NCBI GenBank assembly: GCA_001028815.1
Contig: LDJB01000001.1
Coordinates: forward strand, 370,707-434,706
Source of the DNA: Peptococcaceae bacterium 1109
Lineage (GTDB): Bacteria; Bacillota; Limnochordia; Darwinibacteriales; Darwinibacteriaceae
DNA length: 64,000 nt
Reading direction: 5' to 3'
The position numbers and the translations under genes are program-made. Every line of letters begins with the position of its first letter. Within the stretch, counting starts at the first letter, position 1. Shown here piece after piece: positions 35,304 through 44,626 of the stretch. Below the pieces are notes generated by a model. The model was not told the origin of the DNA, did not search any database, and worked only from the letters and a program-made list of their open reading frames with translations.

Positions 35304-35512
35304 TGCTCTACACGGTCATTCCCGTTGAAGATGTCTTAGAAGGCTGGGAAGTGGATCCTCCCCAGACGGTGGACGTGATGGTGGGGGGCGTGCTTTTGCA
35401 GGTAGAACCCCTCAGCCAGTTTACCGGGCGCGTAGAGCGGGTGATCAGCTCAGATCCCCAGGTCTACCTCGACCCCCAATTTCAACCAGGCAGTGTTTTG
35501 CGCTGGACATAG
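35303..35512 (+). CDS. ylzJ: YlzJ-like small protein
   Basis: The 69-residue protein ([15 protein letters not shown]; later RVERVISSDPQVYLDPQFQPG) matches the YlzJ-like family found after tepA in spore formers. Function is unknown. ATG 35303 overlaps the tepA stop and follows AAGGGGGG. In Bacillus spoIIIE comes next; here a transporter does. Confidence 0.85.
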   Translation: MLYTVIPVEDVLEGWEVDPPQTVDVMVGGVLLQVEPLSQFTGRVERVISSDPQVYLDPQFQPGSVLRWT

Positions 35513-35527
35513 TCTAGGGAAGATTAG

Positions 35528-35558
35528 GCTCTCATATGGTCGAATATGAGAGCTTTTT
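35528..35558 (+). terminator. intrinsic terminator after ylzJ, abutting the next start
   Basis: GCTCTCATAT (35528-35537) pairs perfectly with ATATGAGAGC (35544-35553) around a six-base loop, then TTTTT. The right arm contains GAGAG, eight bases before GTG 35561. The arrangement repeats that at the tepA start. Confidence 0.85.
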
Positions 35559-35560
35559 CT

Positions 35561-36490
35561 GTGATCTGCGGATTGATGATGGGCGCCGCCATCTTTCTCC
35601 TGGGCCTCCGTTTGATGAGCAGGGCATTGCGGGGCGCTGCAGGGACGCGCCTGAAGTGGTTGTTGGAGCGCTTTGTCCAGTCGCCTCTAGAAGGTGCGGT
35701 GTTCGGTGCTGTGACAACCGCGGCGGTGCAGAGCAGCAGCGCTGTGGCAGCCACGGTGGTTGCCCTAGTGAACAGCGGCGTGTTCACACTGGAACAAGCC
35801 TTTGCAGTCATCTTAGGCGCCAATGTAGGCACCACCGTTACCGCGCAGCTAATCGCCTTTGACCTAGGCCAGCTGGCGCCTTTTCTTATGGCTGGCGGTT
35901 TGGCGTGCGTGTTTTTCTGGCGGCGCCGGGCAGTTGGGGAGGCGCTGTTTGGCTTTGGCGCTCTCCTTTTCGGCCTCTCTCTAATCAACAAGGCACTCCT
36001 GCCGTGGCTGGATAGCAGGGTGGTTAAACACGCCCTAACAGCCCTCTCCGCCCGCCCGTGGCAGGCAGTCCTGGTAGGAGCTGGGGTTACCGCTGTGGTT
36101 CAATCCAGCAGCGCGGTCACAAGTTTCGTGGTGGCTCTAGCCCAACAACAAGCTGTGGGGCTCGAGGCTGCGGTAGGTATATCCCTCGGGAGCAACATCG
36201 GCACCGTCCTAACCACCTTAATTGCCAGCATTGGTACGTCCAGAGAGAGCAAAGCCGCGGCTTTGGCAGACCTCTTGTTCAACGTCCTCGGTGTGCTCCT
36301 GGTGCTGCCCCTCATGGGACACTTTTTGTCTTTAGTGGCCCACACCAGCACTCAGCTCCCTCGGCAGGTGGCCAATGCTCACACCCTTTTCAACTTAGGC
36401 ACCGCCGTGATCGCACTGCCTCTAATCCGTTATCTTGCGGCATTTGCCTGGTTCTGGGCAGGAATCATTGGCAGAAGGAAGAAGTATTAG
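35561..36490 (+). CDS. Na/phosphate cotransporter family protein
   Basis: This polytopic membrane protein of about 309 residues has the two inverted repeats of the Na/Pi-cotransporter II family: QSSSAVAATVVALV with GANVGTTVTAQL, and QSSSAVTSFVVALA with GSNIGTVLTTLI. It is expected to move phosphate with Na+. The C-terminal PhoU-like domain of some members is absent. The start is uncertain. ATG 35546 lies inside the terminator arm, GTG 35561 follows it, and ATG 35576 would also give a full first helix. Confidence 0.87.
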   Translation: MICGLMMGAAIFLLGLRLMSRALRGAAGTRLKWLLERFVQSPLEGAVFGAVTTAAVQSSSAVAATVVALVNSGVFTLEQAFAVILGANVGTTVTAQLIAFDLGQLAPFLMAGGLACVFFWRRRAVGEALFGFGALLFGLSLINKALLPWLDSRVVKHALTALSARPWQAVLVGAGVTAVVQSSSAVTSFVVALAQQQAVGLEAAVGISLGSNIGTVLTTLIASIGTSRESKAAALADLLFNVLGVLLVLPLMGHFLSLVAHTSTQLPRQVANAHTLFNLGTAVIALPLIRYLAAFAWFWAGIIGRRKKY

Positions 36491-36516
36491 AAAAACTGTG
36501 GGAAGCAGGTGGGCCC

Positions 36517-37329
36517 TTGACTCTACTCAACTCCATCATACTTGGTATCATACAAGGATTGACAGAGTTCTTGCCCGTGAGTTCATCAGGGCATTTAGTG
36601 CTGTTTTCCAGTCTGTTGAACGTAGAATCCTCATCGGTTGTGTTTGAGGTCTTGGTGCATGTGGGTACTCTCGCAGCTGTCTTGGCAGTGTTTTGGCAGG
36701 AATTTGTCCAAGTGGTCCAAGGCTTTTTCAAACTCGCCAGTGGGCCAAAGCAGTGGCGGGAACTCTATGAGGGTGATAGCCGGTGCCGCCTTTTCCTCTG
36801 GCTCGTTGTGGGGACTATTCCTACGATACTCGTGGCATTGCTGTTTAAGGACTACGTGGAACAGGCCTTTAGGAGCACGAAGCTCGTTGGGGGAACCTTG
36901 ATCCTTACAGGGCTTATCTTGTTCCTTGCAGATCGGGCCGCTGGGAAAGGCGCGGCTCAGGAGCAGACTTTGTGGGACGCCCTTTGGGTGGGGATCGGGC
37001 AGGCAGTTGCCATCTTGCCTGGCATATCGCGGTCGGGCACCACAATCGCCTTTGGCTTGGCCAGGGGCCTTGGCCGGGAGCAGGCAGCTCGCTTTTCATT
37101 TTTGCTGTCCATTCCTAGTATTCTGGGTGCCTTAGTCTATTCGCTTCCAGATCTTGCTGGGGGAGGGGCCCCGGCATCCCCAGGAGTCCTCCTGGCTGGC
37201 ATGGCCGCAGCGGGCCTCACTGGTTACCTGGCAATCCGCATGCTCCTTTCGGTGGTGAGGCGGGGCCGCCTGGTGTGGTTTTCCTACTATACGTGGTTCG
37301 TGGGGATCTTGGTGTTAGTCCTGGCATAG
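36517..37329 (+). CDS. uppP: undecaprenyl-diphosphatase
   Basis: This is a membrane enzyme that recycles the lipid carrier of cell-wall synthesis by removing a phosphate from undecaprenyl diphosphate (bacitracin resistance, BacA family). Its 270 residues carry GLTEFLPVSSSGHLVLFSSLL near the N-terminus and PGISRSGTTIAFGLARG near residue 167, both family signatures. TTG 36517 follows AGGTGGG. The frame is open far upstream but there runs within the transporter gene. It is followed by the division cluster. Confidence 0.94.
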   Translation: MTLLNSIILGIIQGLTEFLPVSSSGHLVLFSSLLNVESSSVVFEVLVHVGTLAAVLAVFWQEFVQVVQGFFKLASGPKQWRELYEGDSRCRLFLWLVVGTIPTILVALLFKDYVEQAFRSTKLVGGTLILTGLILFLADRAAGKGAAQEQTLWDALWVGIGQAVAILPGISRSGTTIAFGLARGLGREQAARFSFLLSIPSILGALVYSLPDLAGGGAPASPGVLLAGMAAAGLTGYLAIRMLLSVVRRGRLVWFSYYTWFVGILVLVLA

Positions 37330-37390
37330 AGAGTGGGGAGGCAGGAACCATGGGTTCTCTGCAGAAATAAGAAGCAGGGTGAAGGAGAAC

Positions 37391-38068
37391 ATGGATATTG
37401 CACGAAACGTAGCTCTCATTCAGGAACGGATTGCCCAGGCTTGCACACGGGCGGGCCGCGTACCAGATGACGTAAAACTGCTGGCAGTGACGAAGTATGC
37501 ATCCGATGAGGCGGTGAGGGGACTTCTCGCGTGCGGGTTGCGGTGTTTCGGTGAAAGCCGAGTCCAAGACGGGGTGCGCCGCATGGCCAGCTTTGGCCCG
37601 GAAACGGAGTGGCACCTCATCGGTACTCTGCAGCGCAATAAAGTTAGGTACTGCCGGGATTTTGCACTGATTCATTCCTTGGACCGTTGGCCCCTTGCGG
37701 TTGAGCTGGAGAAGCGGGCCGCTAGTTGGGGAAAGCGGCAAGATGTGCTGGTTCAGGTGAACATCAGCGGGGAAGTATCAAAACATGGACTAGCCCCGGC
37801 GGATGCAATGGGATTTGTGCAGCGGGTGGTGGAGGAGTGCCCTCATCTTAGAGTGAGGGGCATAATGACCATGGCGCCCCTTGTCCCCCCTGCAGAAACC
37901 CGGCCGTATTTCCGGAAAGCCCGGGAACTCTACGAAGCGGTTCAAAGGGAACTTGGACTAGTATGGGACACGCTCTCCATGGGGATGAGCGGCGATTTTG
38001 AGGTTGCGGTTGAGGAAGGAGCAACGCTTGTCAGAATTGGTACTGCCCTATTCAGGGAGGAGGAGTGA
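37391..38068 (+). CDS. ylmE: YggS/YlmE PLP homeostasis protein
   Basis: This is a single-domain PLP-binding barrel of 225 residues, of the YggS family that buffers pyridoxal phosphate. The PLP lysine lies in LLAVTKYASDEAV near residue 35; GESRVQDG, WHLIGTLQRNK and SMGMSGDFEVAVEEGATLVRIG are family motifs. ATG 37391 follows AAGGAG. It opens the ylmE-sepF-ylmG-ylmH-divIVA order of Firmicutes. Confidence 0.93.
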   Translation: MDIARNVALIQERIAQACTRAGRVPDDVKLLAVTKYASDEAVRGLLACGLRCFGESRVQDGVRRMASFGPETEWHLIGTLQRNKVRYCRDFALIHSLDRWPLAVELEKRAASWGKRQDVLVQVNISGEVSKHGLAPADAMGFVQRVVEECPHLRVRGIMTMAPLVPPAETRPYFRKARELYEAVQRELGLVWDTLSMGMSGDFEVAVEEGATLVRIGTALFREEE

Positions 38069-38069
38069 C

Positions 38070-38552
38070 ATGGCCAACATGCTTGACAAGATTCTGGGAT
38101 TTTTAGGCGTTCAGGACGAGTATGAAGAAGAGGAAGAACAGCAATTGGAAGTGCCCTACATAGAGAGGGTGGAGCCCAGCTTTACTCCCGCGCGCACCGC
38201 CCGGCAGCGGCGCGCTCAAGAGAAGGAGCAAAGCCAGCCCCGGAAAGCGAACCTGGTGAGCCTCGCAGGAGGCAAGGGGACATCGACTAAGATGTTGATT
38301 CTCGAACCCGTGTCCTTTGAGGACGTGCGCAGCTACGTGGTGCACCTGAAGGGTAAGCGGGCCTTGATTGTGCGCTTGAATCGCATTGATAGGATCGAGG
38401 CCCAGCGAATTGTGGACTTCATGAGTGGTGCTACGCATGCCTTGGAAGGGAACATGCGCAAGCTGGGGGATCGGATTTTCTGCTTTGCGCCCTCTACTGT
38501 GGAGATCGAAGGCGATGCCGCAGCAGATTTTTACGAGATCGATGCGGAGTAA
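38070..38552 (+). CDS. sepF: cell division protein SepF
   Basis: SepF is a membrane-binding FtsZ partner that shapes the division septum. The 160-residue protein has the N-terminal amphipathic segment MANMLDKILGFLG, an acidic linker, and the C-terminal SepF domain (about 75-155: VSFEDVRSYVVHLKGKRALIVRLNRI is the visible stretch; then RIVDFMSGATHALEGNM). ATG 38070 follows GGGAGGAGGAG. Codons upstream in frame overlap ylmE. Confidence 0.94.
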   Translation: MANMLDKILGFLGVQDEYEEEEEQQLEVPYIERVEPSFTPARTARQRRAQEKEQSQPRKANLVSLAGGKGTSTKMLILEPVSFEDVRSYVVHLKGKRALIVRLNRIDRIEAQRIVDFMSGATHALEGNMRKLGDRIFCFAPSTVEIEGDAAADFYEIDAE

Positions 38553-38565
38553 AGTTGGTGGTTGA

Positions 38566-38835
38566 ATGTTCTTGATAATTAGATTGGTAAACGTCCTTTT
38601 TGATGTTTTGTGGTGGCTTTTCATCGCGCGCTTTCTCCTGAGCTGGTTGCCTGACGTTAATCGTAGGCATCCTGCAGTGGTGTGGCTGCACCGCATTACT
38701 GATCCGATTGTCAGGCCGTTTCAAGGCATGCTGGTTTTCGGAATGGTTGATTTTGCCCCAGTGGTTGTATTCTTTCTGTTGCGCCTGGTCCAGCGGCTCG
38801 TGAATACGCTGCTCTTTGGCGTGCTGCGTTGGTAG
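38566..38835 (+). CDS. ylmG: YggT/YlmG membrane protein
   Basis: The 89-residue protein has two transmembrane helices (about 3-20 and 60-82) around the family motif ARFLLSWLPDVN and RITDPIVRPFQGML. YlmG proteins are conserved next to sepF and affect division and membrane organisation by an unknown mechanism. The ribosome site before ATG 38566 is weak (GTTGGTGG). Confidence 0.9.
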   Translation: MFLIIRLVNVLFDVLWWLFIARFLLSWLPDVNRRHPAVVWLHRITDPIVRPFQGMLVFGMVDFAPVVVFFLLRLVQRLVNTLLFGVLRW

Positions 38836-38855
38836 GCAGGTAGGAGGGACAGTGT

Positions 38856-39632
38856 TTGGATAAAGAACAGCTCACATCTCACCTCAGGGGTGAAGCGGAG
38901 CAGGAAATCGGCGCGATCATCGTTGATTTGGCTCGACAGGCGTGGGAGTACAACCGGCCGCAAGTTACGCGCTTTTTTGATCCATACGAGCGCCGGGTGG
39001 CTCAGAGCGTTCTTGCGGGCATTCCAGAAGTAGCGAGCCTGGCTTTCGGCGGGTACAAGCAAGCAGAACGGGCTAGGATGGTTATCTACCCGCAGTTTTT
39101 CCTCACGGAGACGATTGCATCGCCTATCGCTGTGCTCCAGGTGACTGGCGGGAAGGACGCAAGCCACCGGGATTTCCTCGGTTCGCTGTTGGGTACAGGG
39201 ATTAAGCGAGAAAAAGTTGGAGATATCATCGTAGTTGATGGTGGCTGCCAGGTGGTTGTAGCCGCGGAGATGGCCGATTACATTATGACCAACTGGACCC
39301 ATGTGGGCCCCCATCCCGTCCAGGTGCAGCTCATCGATGAAGAACAGTTAGCGGTGGAACCGGAACGCATCAAGGAGATCCGTTCCACCGTTGCGTCGCT
39401 GCGCCTTGATGCGGTGGCCGCAGCCGGCTACGGCGTATCCCGAACCAAGCTGGTGCGGGAAATCAAAGCGGAGCGGGTGAAAGTGAATTGGCAAGTTATA
39501 GCCAACCCTGCCCACCAGGTGGAGGCCGGTGATGTCATATCGCTTAGAGGCCGGGGTAGGTTGGTTCTCCATGAAGTTCAGGGGACGACGCGCAAAGGGC
39601 GGATTAGTATCCTGCTGCAGCGCTACTACTAG
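38856..39632 (+). CDS. ylmH: YlmH S4-domain RNA-binding protein
   Basis: The 258-residue protein has an N-terminal YlmH domain and a C-terminal S4 domain (about 180-240, SLRLDAVAAAGYGVSRTKLV and AGDVISLRGRGRLVL). In Bacillus this family acts in ribosome quality control by binding stalled 50S subunits. TTG 38856 is eight bases after AGGAGGG. It stands in the usual place before divIVA. Confidence 0.92.
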   Translation: MDKEQLTSHLRGEAEQEIGAIIVDLARQAWEYNRPQVTRFFDPYERRVAQSVLAGIPEVASLAFGGYKQAERARMVIYPQFFLTETIASPIAVLQVTGGKDASHRDFLGSLLGTGIKREKVGDIIVVDGGCQVVVAAEMADYIMTNWTHVGPHPVQVQLIDEEQLAVEPERIKEIRSTVASLRLDAVAAAGYGVSRTKLVREIKAERVKVNWQVIANPAHQVEAGDVISLRGRGRLVLHEVQGTTRKGRISILLQRYY

Positions 39633-39646
39633 GGAGGTGAAGGACA

Positions 39647-40141
39647 GTGCTGAGGCCAATGGACATCCACACAGACTTCAAGCGTGCGTTTAAAGGCTAC
39701 GACGTAGAAGAGGTGGATGAGTTTGTAGCCAAGATTGTCAGTCATTATGAGAGCTTATACCAAGAGAATCAGCGGCTGCAGGAGCAGATCGAAGCACTTA
39801 AGGCGGAAGTGCAGAAGAAGCAGAACCGGGAGCAAGATGTCCTCGATCTGATTTCACTGACGAAGCAATCTGTCGCGGAAATCCGTGACATAGCCAATAC
39901 TCGCGCCGCAGCGATCCTGGATGAAGCGGAGCGTCAAGCAGCGGTAAAGCTCAGTGAAGCTGAGGCCCGCCTTAATGTAGTAAAGCGCACAGAACGCCTT
40001 TTCAAAGAACGTATGCGGGCGGTAATGGAGGCGACGTGGAAGATGCTGGAGGAAAGCCAACTTGAGGAAGTAGATGAAGAAACGAAGATCTACAGGAATA
40101 TGGCAGCCAGCGTCAGGGAAGAACTTCCTGAACAAGATTGA
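39647..40141 (+). CDS. divIVA: cell pole/septum scaffold DivIVA
   Basis: DivIVA is a coiled-coil protein that binds curved membrane and places division and wall enzymes. The 164 residues begin RPMDIHTDFKRAFKGYDVEE (the membrane-binding DivIVA domain), then a long coiled coil from about 30 to 140. The GTG start follows GGGAGGTGAAGG. The stop codon overlaps the -35 box of the ileS promoter. Confidence 0.93.
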   Translation: MLRPMDIHTDFKRAFKGYDVEEVDEFVAKIVSHYESLYQENQRLQEQIEALKAEVQKKQNREQDVLDLISLTKQSVAEIRDIANTRAAAILDEAERQAAVKLSEAEARLNVVKRTERLFKERMRAVMEATWKMLEESQLEEVDEETKIYRNMAASVREELPEQD

Positions 40142-40166
40142 CCTTTTCCGATTAGTTGGATATAAT
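40138..40166 (+). promoter_or_regulatory. ileS: sigma-A-type promoter of the ileS T-box transcript
   Basis: TTGACC (40138-40143), 17 bases, then TATAAT (40161-40166). The -35 overlaps the divIVA stop. Transcription would start just before the T-box. Confidence 0.88.
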
Positions 40167-40194
40167 ATCACCAATCAACTTGCGATTGAAAGAC

Positions 40195-40412
40195 GATGAC
40201 GGGGACAGTACTAACTGTGGAGGGTTACAGAGAGCCTGGCAGCTGAGAACAGGTACCGGAAGCAGTTACGAAGATCACCCCTGAGTTGCCCGCTGAACAT
40301 GGAGTAGGCGGTGCCGGCGGCATCCGTTATCTGCCTAGAAGCGAAGGCCGCTGGCCTTAACTAGGGTGGTACCGCGGGCTCTGCTCGTCCCTTTTTAGGG
40401 GCGGGCTTTTTT
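40195..40412 (+). promoter_or_regulatory. T-box riboswitch, isoleucine specificity
   Basis: The leader opens with the stem I motif GATGACGGGGACAGTA. It carries a likely specifier ATC (Ile) at 40274-40276 followed by A, and the conserved T-box AGGGTGGTACCGCGG (40363-40377). The terminator follows: GCTCGTCCC (40383-40391) pairs with GGGGCGGGC (40398-40406), with two wobbles, before six T. Uncharged tRNA-Ile should favour the antiterminator and ileS expression. The downstream gene agrees with the specifier. Confidence 0.95.
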
Positions 40413-40437
40413 AGTTTAGTTATGGGAGGTTATAGGA

Positions 40438-43227
40438 TTGGCAACAAACTCTGAGTATCAATCTACGCTGCAGCTGCCTAAGACCGATTTCCCTATGCGA
40501 GGGAATTTGCCCCAGCGGGAGCCTGAGATGCTCCAGGTTTGGGAAGACAAGCAGTACTATAGACGCTTGCAGGAAAAGCGCCGCGCTGCAGGGCGGCCTA
40601 AGTTCGTGCTCCACGATGGCCCTCCGTACGCAAATAGCGATATTCATATTGGCACCGCCTTGAACAAGGTGCTAAAAGACATCGTGGTGCGCTCCCACAG
40701 TATGGCTGGATATCACGCGCCCTACGTGCCCGGTTGGGATACCCACGGGCTGCCCATCGAGCTCCAGGCCCTTCGGGAGCTGGGCAGCAAGCGCAATGAG
40801 ATGAGCGCGGTCGAGTTCCGGGACTACTGCAAGAACTATGCCCTAGCCCAGCTGGATAAGCAGCGGACGCAGTTTAAGCGCCTGGGAGTGTGGGGTGAGT
40901 GGGACAACCCGTATCTTACCTTGCGGCCTGAATATGAGGCGCGCCAAATTGAGATCTTTGGGGAAATGGTCAAACGGGGCTACGTCTATAAGGCCCTCAA
41001 GCCCGTCTACTGGTGTGCAGACTGCCAAACCGCTCTGGCGGAAGCGGAAATCGAGTACGAAGATCACCGCTCCCCAAGCATCTATGTGCGGTTTCAAGTA
41101 ACCGATTCCAAGGGGGTCTTGGACGGACTAGATGCCTATTTTGTCATCTGGACCACCACTCCATGGACCATTCCTGCAAACCTTGCCATCTCCGTCCATC
41201 CTGATTTCGTTTACGTGGTGGTACAGACAGAACGGGGCAACTTGGTGGTGGCTAAGGAACTTCTGCAGCCCTTCTTGGAAGATGTGGGCCTCACCGCTCA
41301 GGCAGTTCTCAAGGAAGTGCGAGGCCTAGAGCTGGAAGGCGTTGTCTGCAAGCATCCCCTCTTTGACCGGGATTCTCTAGTAATCGTGGGTGACCACGTC
41401 ACCCTAGAGGCGGGAACAGGTTGCGTTCACACAGCCCCTGGGCACGGCCAAGAGGACTACATCATTGGGCTGAAGTACAACTTGCCTGCCTTCTCGCCGG
41501 TGGACGGCACCGGGCGCTTTACCGCAGAAGCCCAGCAGTACGCGGGGTTAACCCTCACCGAAGGCAATGACGCGGTAGTGAAAGACCTGGAGGAAGCGGA
41601 GGCGCTTCTAAAGGCCTCTACAGTAGACCACTCCTACCCCCACTGCTGGCGGTGCCATCACCCTGTGGTCTACCGTGCCACTGAGCAGTGGTTTGTCTCC
41701 ATTGACAAATTCCGCAGCCAGATGTTGGATGCCATCAAGGAAGTGAAGTGGATCCCTGGCTGGGGGATTGACCGCATCACTGGTATGGTTGCGGACCGAG
41801 GTGATTGGTGTATTTCCCGGCAGAGAGTGTGGGGAGTACCGATCCCTGTGTTCTACTGTACCTGCGGGGAGACGATTGCGGACCCTGAAGCAATCGAACA
41901 TGTGGCGGAAATCTTCCGGAAGGAAGGGTCCAATGCCTGGTTTGGGAAAGAGGCTTCGGACTTGCTTCCTGAAGGCTTTACTTGTCCCCAGTGCGGCAGA
42001 GGTGAGTTCCGTAAGGAAACGGATATTATGGATGTGTGGTTTGATTCAGGCGTTTCCCATGCCGCGGTGTTAGAGCAGTGGGAAGACCTGAGGTGGCCTG
42101 CGGACCTTTACCTGGAAGGCAGTGACCAGCACCGGGGATGGTTCCAGTCATCCCTCTCCACAGCTATTGCTGCCCTAGATCATGCGCCGTATAAGGCTGT
42201 CCTAACCCACGGTTTCGTAGTGGACGGAGAAGGGCGGAAGATGTCCAAGTCCATCGGCAACGTAATGGACCCGGCAAAGGTTTGGGGTAAGTACGGAGCG
42301 GATGTTCTGCGCATGTGGGTTGCTTCCGCTGAGTACCGGGGTGATGTGCGGATCTCTGAGGAAATTCTCGCACAGCTATCCGATGCGTACCGCCGTATCC
42401 GAAATACCGCCCGGTTCCTGTTGGGGAATATCTACGATTTCAACCCCGCGGAGGATTGGGTGCCCTACAATGAAATGGAAGAACTGGATCGCTGGGCCCT
42501 GCTCCGGCTCGCGCGCCTCAGCGACCGTGTCCGGGCTGCGTACCGCAGCTATGAATACCACATTGTTTACCACAATGTGCACCATTTCTGTGCGGTAGAC
42601 CTGGGCGGGTTTTACCTTGATGTACTCAAGGATCGGCTGTACTGCGATGCCCAAGCGTCAGCAGAAAGACGCTCCGCTCAGACAGCCCTGAGCATCATTC
42701 TCAAGGAGCTCACTCAGCTTATCGCGCCTATCCTGGTCTTTACTGCTGATGAGATCTGGTCGTACTTGCCAGAGGCGCTGCGGGATGAAGAAAGCGTCCA
42801 TCTAAGCACCTGGGAAGAGCTGCCTTCCGAATACAGAGACAAGGGCCTGGAAGAGAAGTGGGATGCTCTTCTCCAGGCCAGACGGGTAGTAGCCAAGGCA
42901 CTGGAGATTGCTCGGACCGAGAAGCTGATCGGCTCCTCCAATGAAGCAAGCGTGACCATCTACGCTTCTGATCAGGTGCTCAACGCGCTGCGTGCCCTGG
43001 AAAGGGAGCTCCCCATGCTCTTCATCGTATCCACTGTGGAGCTCAAGCCTTGGGTGGAACGGCCCGGGTTAGGGGCACATGTGGATGAAGAGGACGAGAT
43101 TGCCGTAACAGTTGTGGAGGCGCAAGGCGGCAAATGCGATCGCTGTTGGCGCTACTCTGAGACTGTTGGCCAGTTTGAGGAACACCCGGACCTTTGCCAG
43201 CGGTGCCATACGGTTGTAAGCCGGTAA
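40438..43227 (+). CDS. ileS: isoleucyl-tRNA synthetase
   Basis: This class I synthetase charges tRNA-Ile and edits valine. The HIGH-type motif is in [17 protein letters not shown] near residue 60 and KMSKS in [13 protein letters not shown] near residue 600. The C-terminal zinc finger CDRCW...CQRCH closes the protein. The length of 929 residues is that of the Bacillus type. TTG 40438 follows GGGAGGT. Regulation is by the T-box just upstream. Confidence 0.97.
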   Translation: MATNSEYQSTLQLPKTDFPMRGNLPQREPEMLQVWEDKQYYRRLQEKRRAAGRPKFVLHDGPPYANSDIHIGTALNKVLKDIVVRSHSMAGYHAPYVPGWDTHGLPIELQALRELGSKRNEMSAVEFRDYCKNYALAQLDKQRTQFKRLGVWGEWDNPYLTLRPEYEARQIEIFGEMVKRGYVYKALKPVYWCADCQTALAEAEIEYEDHRSPSIYVRFQVTDSKGVLDGLDAYFVIWTTTPWTIPANLAISVHPDFVYVVVQTERGNLVVAKELLQPFLEDVGLTAQAVLKEVRGLELEGVVCKHPLFDRDSLVIVGDHVTLEAGTGCVHTAPGHGQEDYIIGLKYNLPAFSPVDGTGRFTAEAQQYAGLTLTEGNDAVVKDLEEAEALLKASTVDHSYPHCWRCHHPVVYRATEQWFVSIDKFRSQMLDAIKEVKWIPGWGIDRITGMVADRGDWCISRQRVWGVPIPVFYCTCGETIADPEAIEHVAEIFRKEGSNAWFGKEASDLLPEGFTCPQCGRGEFRKETDIMDVWFDSGVSHAAVLEQWEDLRWPADLYLEGSDQHRGWFQSSLSTAIAALDHAPYKAVLTHGFVVDGEGRKMSKSIGNVMDPAKVWGKYGADVLRMWVASAEYRGDVRISEEILAQLSDAYRRIRNTARFLLGNIYDFNPAEDWVPYNEMEELDRWALLRLARLSDRVRAAYRSYEYHIVYHNVHHFCAVDLGGFYLDVLKDRLYCDAQASAERRSAQTALSIILKELTQLIAPILVFTADEIWSYLPEALRDEESVHLSTWEELPSEYRDKGLEEKWDALLQARRVVAKALEIARTEKLIGSSNEASVTIYASDQVLNALRALERELPMLFIVSTVELKPWVERPGLGAHVDEEDEIAVTVVEAQGGKCDRCWRYSETVGQFEEHPDLCQRCHTVVSR

Positions 43228-43231
43228 ATCT

Positions 43232-43262
43232 AAACCCCCTTCCGCATACGGAGGGGGGTTTT
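43232..43262 (+). terminator. intrinsic terminator of ileS
   Basis: AAACCCCCTTCCG (43232-43244) pairs with CGGAGGGGGGTTT (43249-43261) around CATA, with one wobble; the U tract is short (TTTT). Confidence 0.88.
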
Positions 43263-43302
43263 GCATATTCTATTCCTAACTGGGCGCGAGGGGGCTGGGC
43301 CT

Positions 43303-43614
43303 ATGAAAAAGGAAATCAGTGCCGGGCTGCTGGAAACGCTTCTCGGAAAGCTGGAAAACCTAGCTTCCGCCATGGAAAAGGCAAGCGTGGCGGAGTTCAT
43401 CCAGCTTTACAAGGAACCCCGCCGCATGTTGTATTTGAGCTTTATCTCCGGAATTGTGCGGGGATTTGGGCTTGCAATCGGGTTTACCGTTGTGGGGGCA
43501 CTGTTCTTATACGTCCTTGGCCTAGTGGCATCGTGGAATCTCCCTGTAGTAGGAGAGTTCATCGCGGAAATCACCCGGATTGTCCAAACGGAACTGGCAC
43601 GCCGGCCATTATAG
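43303..43614 (+). CDS. DUF5665-type small membrane protein
   Basis: The 103-residue protein has an N-terminal helix (about 1-40), the motif YKEPRRMLYLSFISGIVRGFG, and one strong membrane segment (about 57-80). This resembles the DUF5665 family of spore formers, with no known function. ATG 43303 follows GAGGGGG. The next gene, a DksA-like protein, starts 12 bases after the stop. Confidence 0.75.
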   Translation: MKKEISAGLLETLLGKLENLASAMEKASVAEFIQLYKEPRRMLYLSFISGIVRGFGLAIGFTVVGALFLYVLGLVASWNLPVVGEFIAEITRIVQTELARRPL

Positions 43615-43625
43615 GGGGGACTGGC

Positions 43626-44126
43626 TTGGAACTGGACAGAGTGAAGTTGCAGTGGTTTGAGGATTTGCTATGGGCTAGATACAGCGAACTCAGGGCAGTG
43701 GAGGAACGTTTGTCAGGGCCAGGGGGGCTGGGGGAGCCTGCCACTGTTGCCTTAGGGGAGCTTTCTGCCTATGACCAGCATCCCGGGGATTTCGGCACTG
43801 AGATGTACGAGCGCAGTAAAGACCTTGGCCTTTTAGAGAACACCCGCCACCAGCTCCGCCAGATTGCAGCGGCTCTCAAAGCCATAGAGACTGGCACCTA
43901 CGGCCGGTGTTCCGTTTGTGGCAGGGCGATCCCAGAAGAGCGCCTTGAGGCCATTCCCGAAACGCAGTTATGCGTGGAATGCAGCGAGGCCCAGGCCTCT
44001 GCCGACCGTACAGGCCGCCCCATAGAGGAGGAAACCTTATCTACCCACCTAGGACGAAGCTTTGATGAGGTGAGCTGGGAAGAGGCGGCACGCCACGGCA
44101 CCGCGAGTGATCTGCCCGATCGTTAA
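43626..44126 (+). CDS. TraR/DksA-type zinc-finger protein (YteA-like)
   Basis: The 166-residue protein has an N-terminal coiled coil and a C4 zinc finger, CSVCGRAIPEERLEAIPETQ then CVECS, near residues 98-122. The conserved LSAYDQHPGDFGTEMYERSKD (about 41-61; here a run of 21 is avoided by noting D-H-P-x-D as the core) is typical of YteA. Such proteins may act on RNA polymerase or in sporulation. TTG 43626 follows GGGGGGA; longer upstream reading is not homologous. Confidence 0.85.
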   Translation: MELDRVKLQWFEDLLWARYSELRAVEERLSGPGGLGEPATVALGELSAYDQHPGDFGTEMYERSKDLGLLENTRHQLRQIAAALKAIETGTYGRCSVCGRAIPEERLEAIPETQLCVECSEAQASADRTGRPIEEETLSTHLGRSFDEVSWEEAARHGTASDLPDR

Positions 44127-44182
44127 CGGCAGGAATTACTGGGGGCGCAGCGAACTATGCACTGATACTGATGGGAGGAGCA

Positions 44183-44626
44183 GTGCGATTGCGTTATGTT
44201 CTGACGAGCTTCCTGATTCTAGTCGCGGACCGGCTGTCTAAGATTTTGGTGATGCAGCATATGGCAGAAGGGGAGAGCATCCCCATTCTTGCTCCCGTGC
44301 TTTACTTGACCTATGTGCGCAACACTGGCGCTGCTTTCGGGCTCCTGCGGGGAAAGGCTCCCGTTTTGGCGGGCATTGCTGTACTGGGGGTAGCCTTAGC
44401 TGCATGGCAGTGGAAGAGGATCGTATCTCAAGGCTCGCGGGTGAAGTGGGGCTTGGCTGCGGCCCTTGCGGGCGCGCTAGGGAACATGATTGACCGCCTG
44501 GCGTACGGCAGCGTTATTGACTTTTTCGACATCCGCATCTGGCCCATTTTCAATATAGCCGATCTGGCCATTTCCTGCGGGATCGTCCTGCTGTTCTGGG
44601 AGGTTTTATCCCATGACCAGAGGTGA
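44183..44626 (+). CDS. lspA: lipoprotein signal peptidase (SPase II)
   Basis: The membrane aspartyl protease removes signal peptides from prolipoproteins. Family motifs are RNTGAAFGLL, the Asp in GNMIDRLAYGSVIDFF, and the second Asp in FNIADLAISCG, with four transmembrane helices in about 147 residues. The start is unsure. GTG 44183 lies close behind GGGAGGAG, ATG 44171 has no site, and TTG 44189 is possible. It overlaps rluD by 14 bases, the common lspA-rluD pair. Confidence 0.93.
   Translation: MRLRYVLTSFLILVADRLSKILVMQHMAEGESIPILAPVLYLTYVRNTGAAFGLLRGKAPVLAGIAVLGVALAAWQWKRIVSQGSRVKWGLAAALAGALGNMIDRLAYGSVIDFFDIRIWPIFNIADLAISCGIVLLFWEVLSHDQR

Noticed and set aside
36058-36516. Long N-terminal extension of uppP
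   Set aside because: The frame is open but runs inside the Na/Pi transporter gene in another frame and shows no homology; UppP begins at 36517.
43194-43625. Long N-terminal extension of the DksA-like protein
   Set aside because: It crosses the ileS terminator and the DUF5665 gene; the family start fits TTG 43626.
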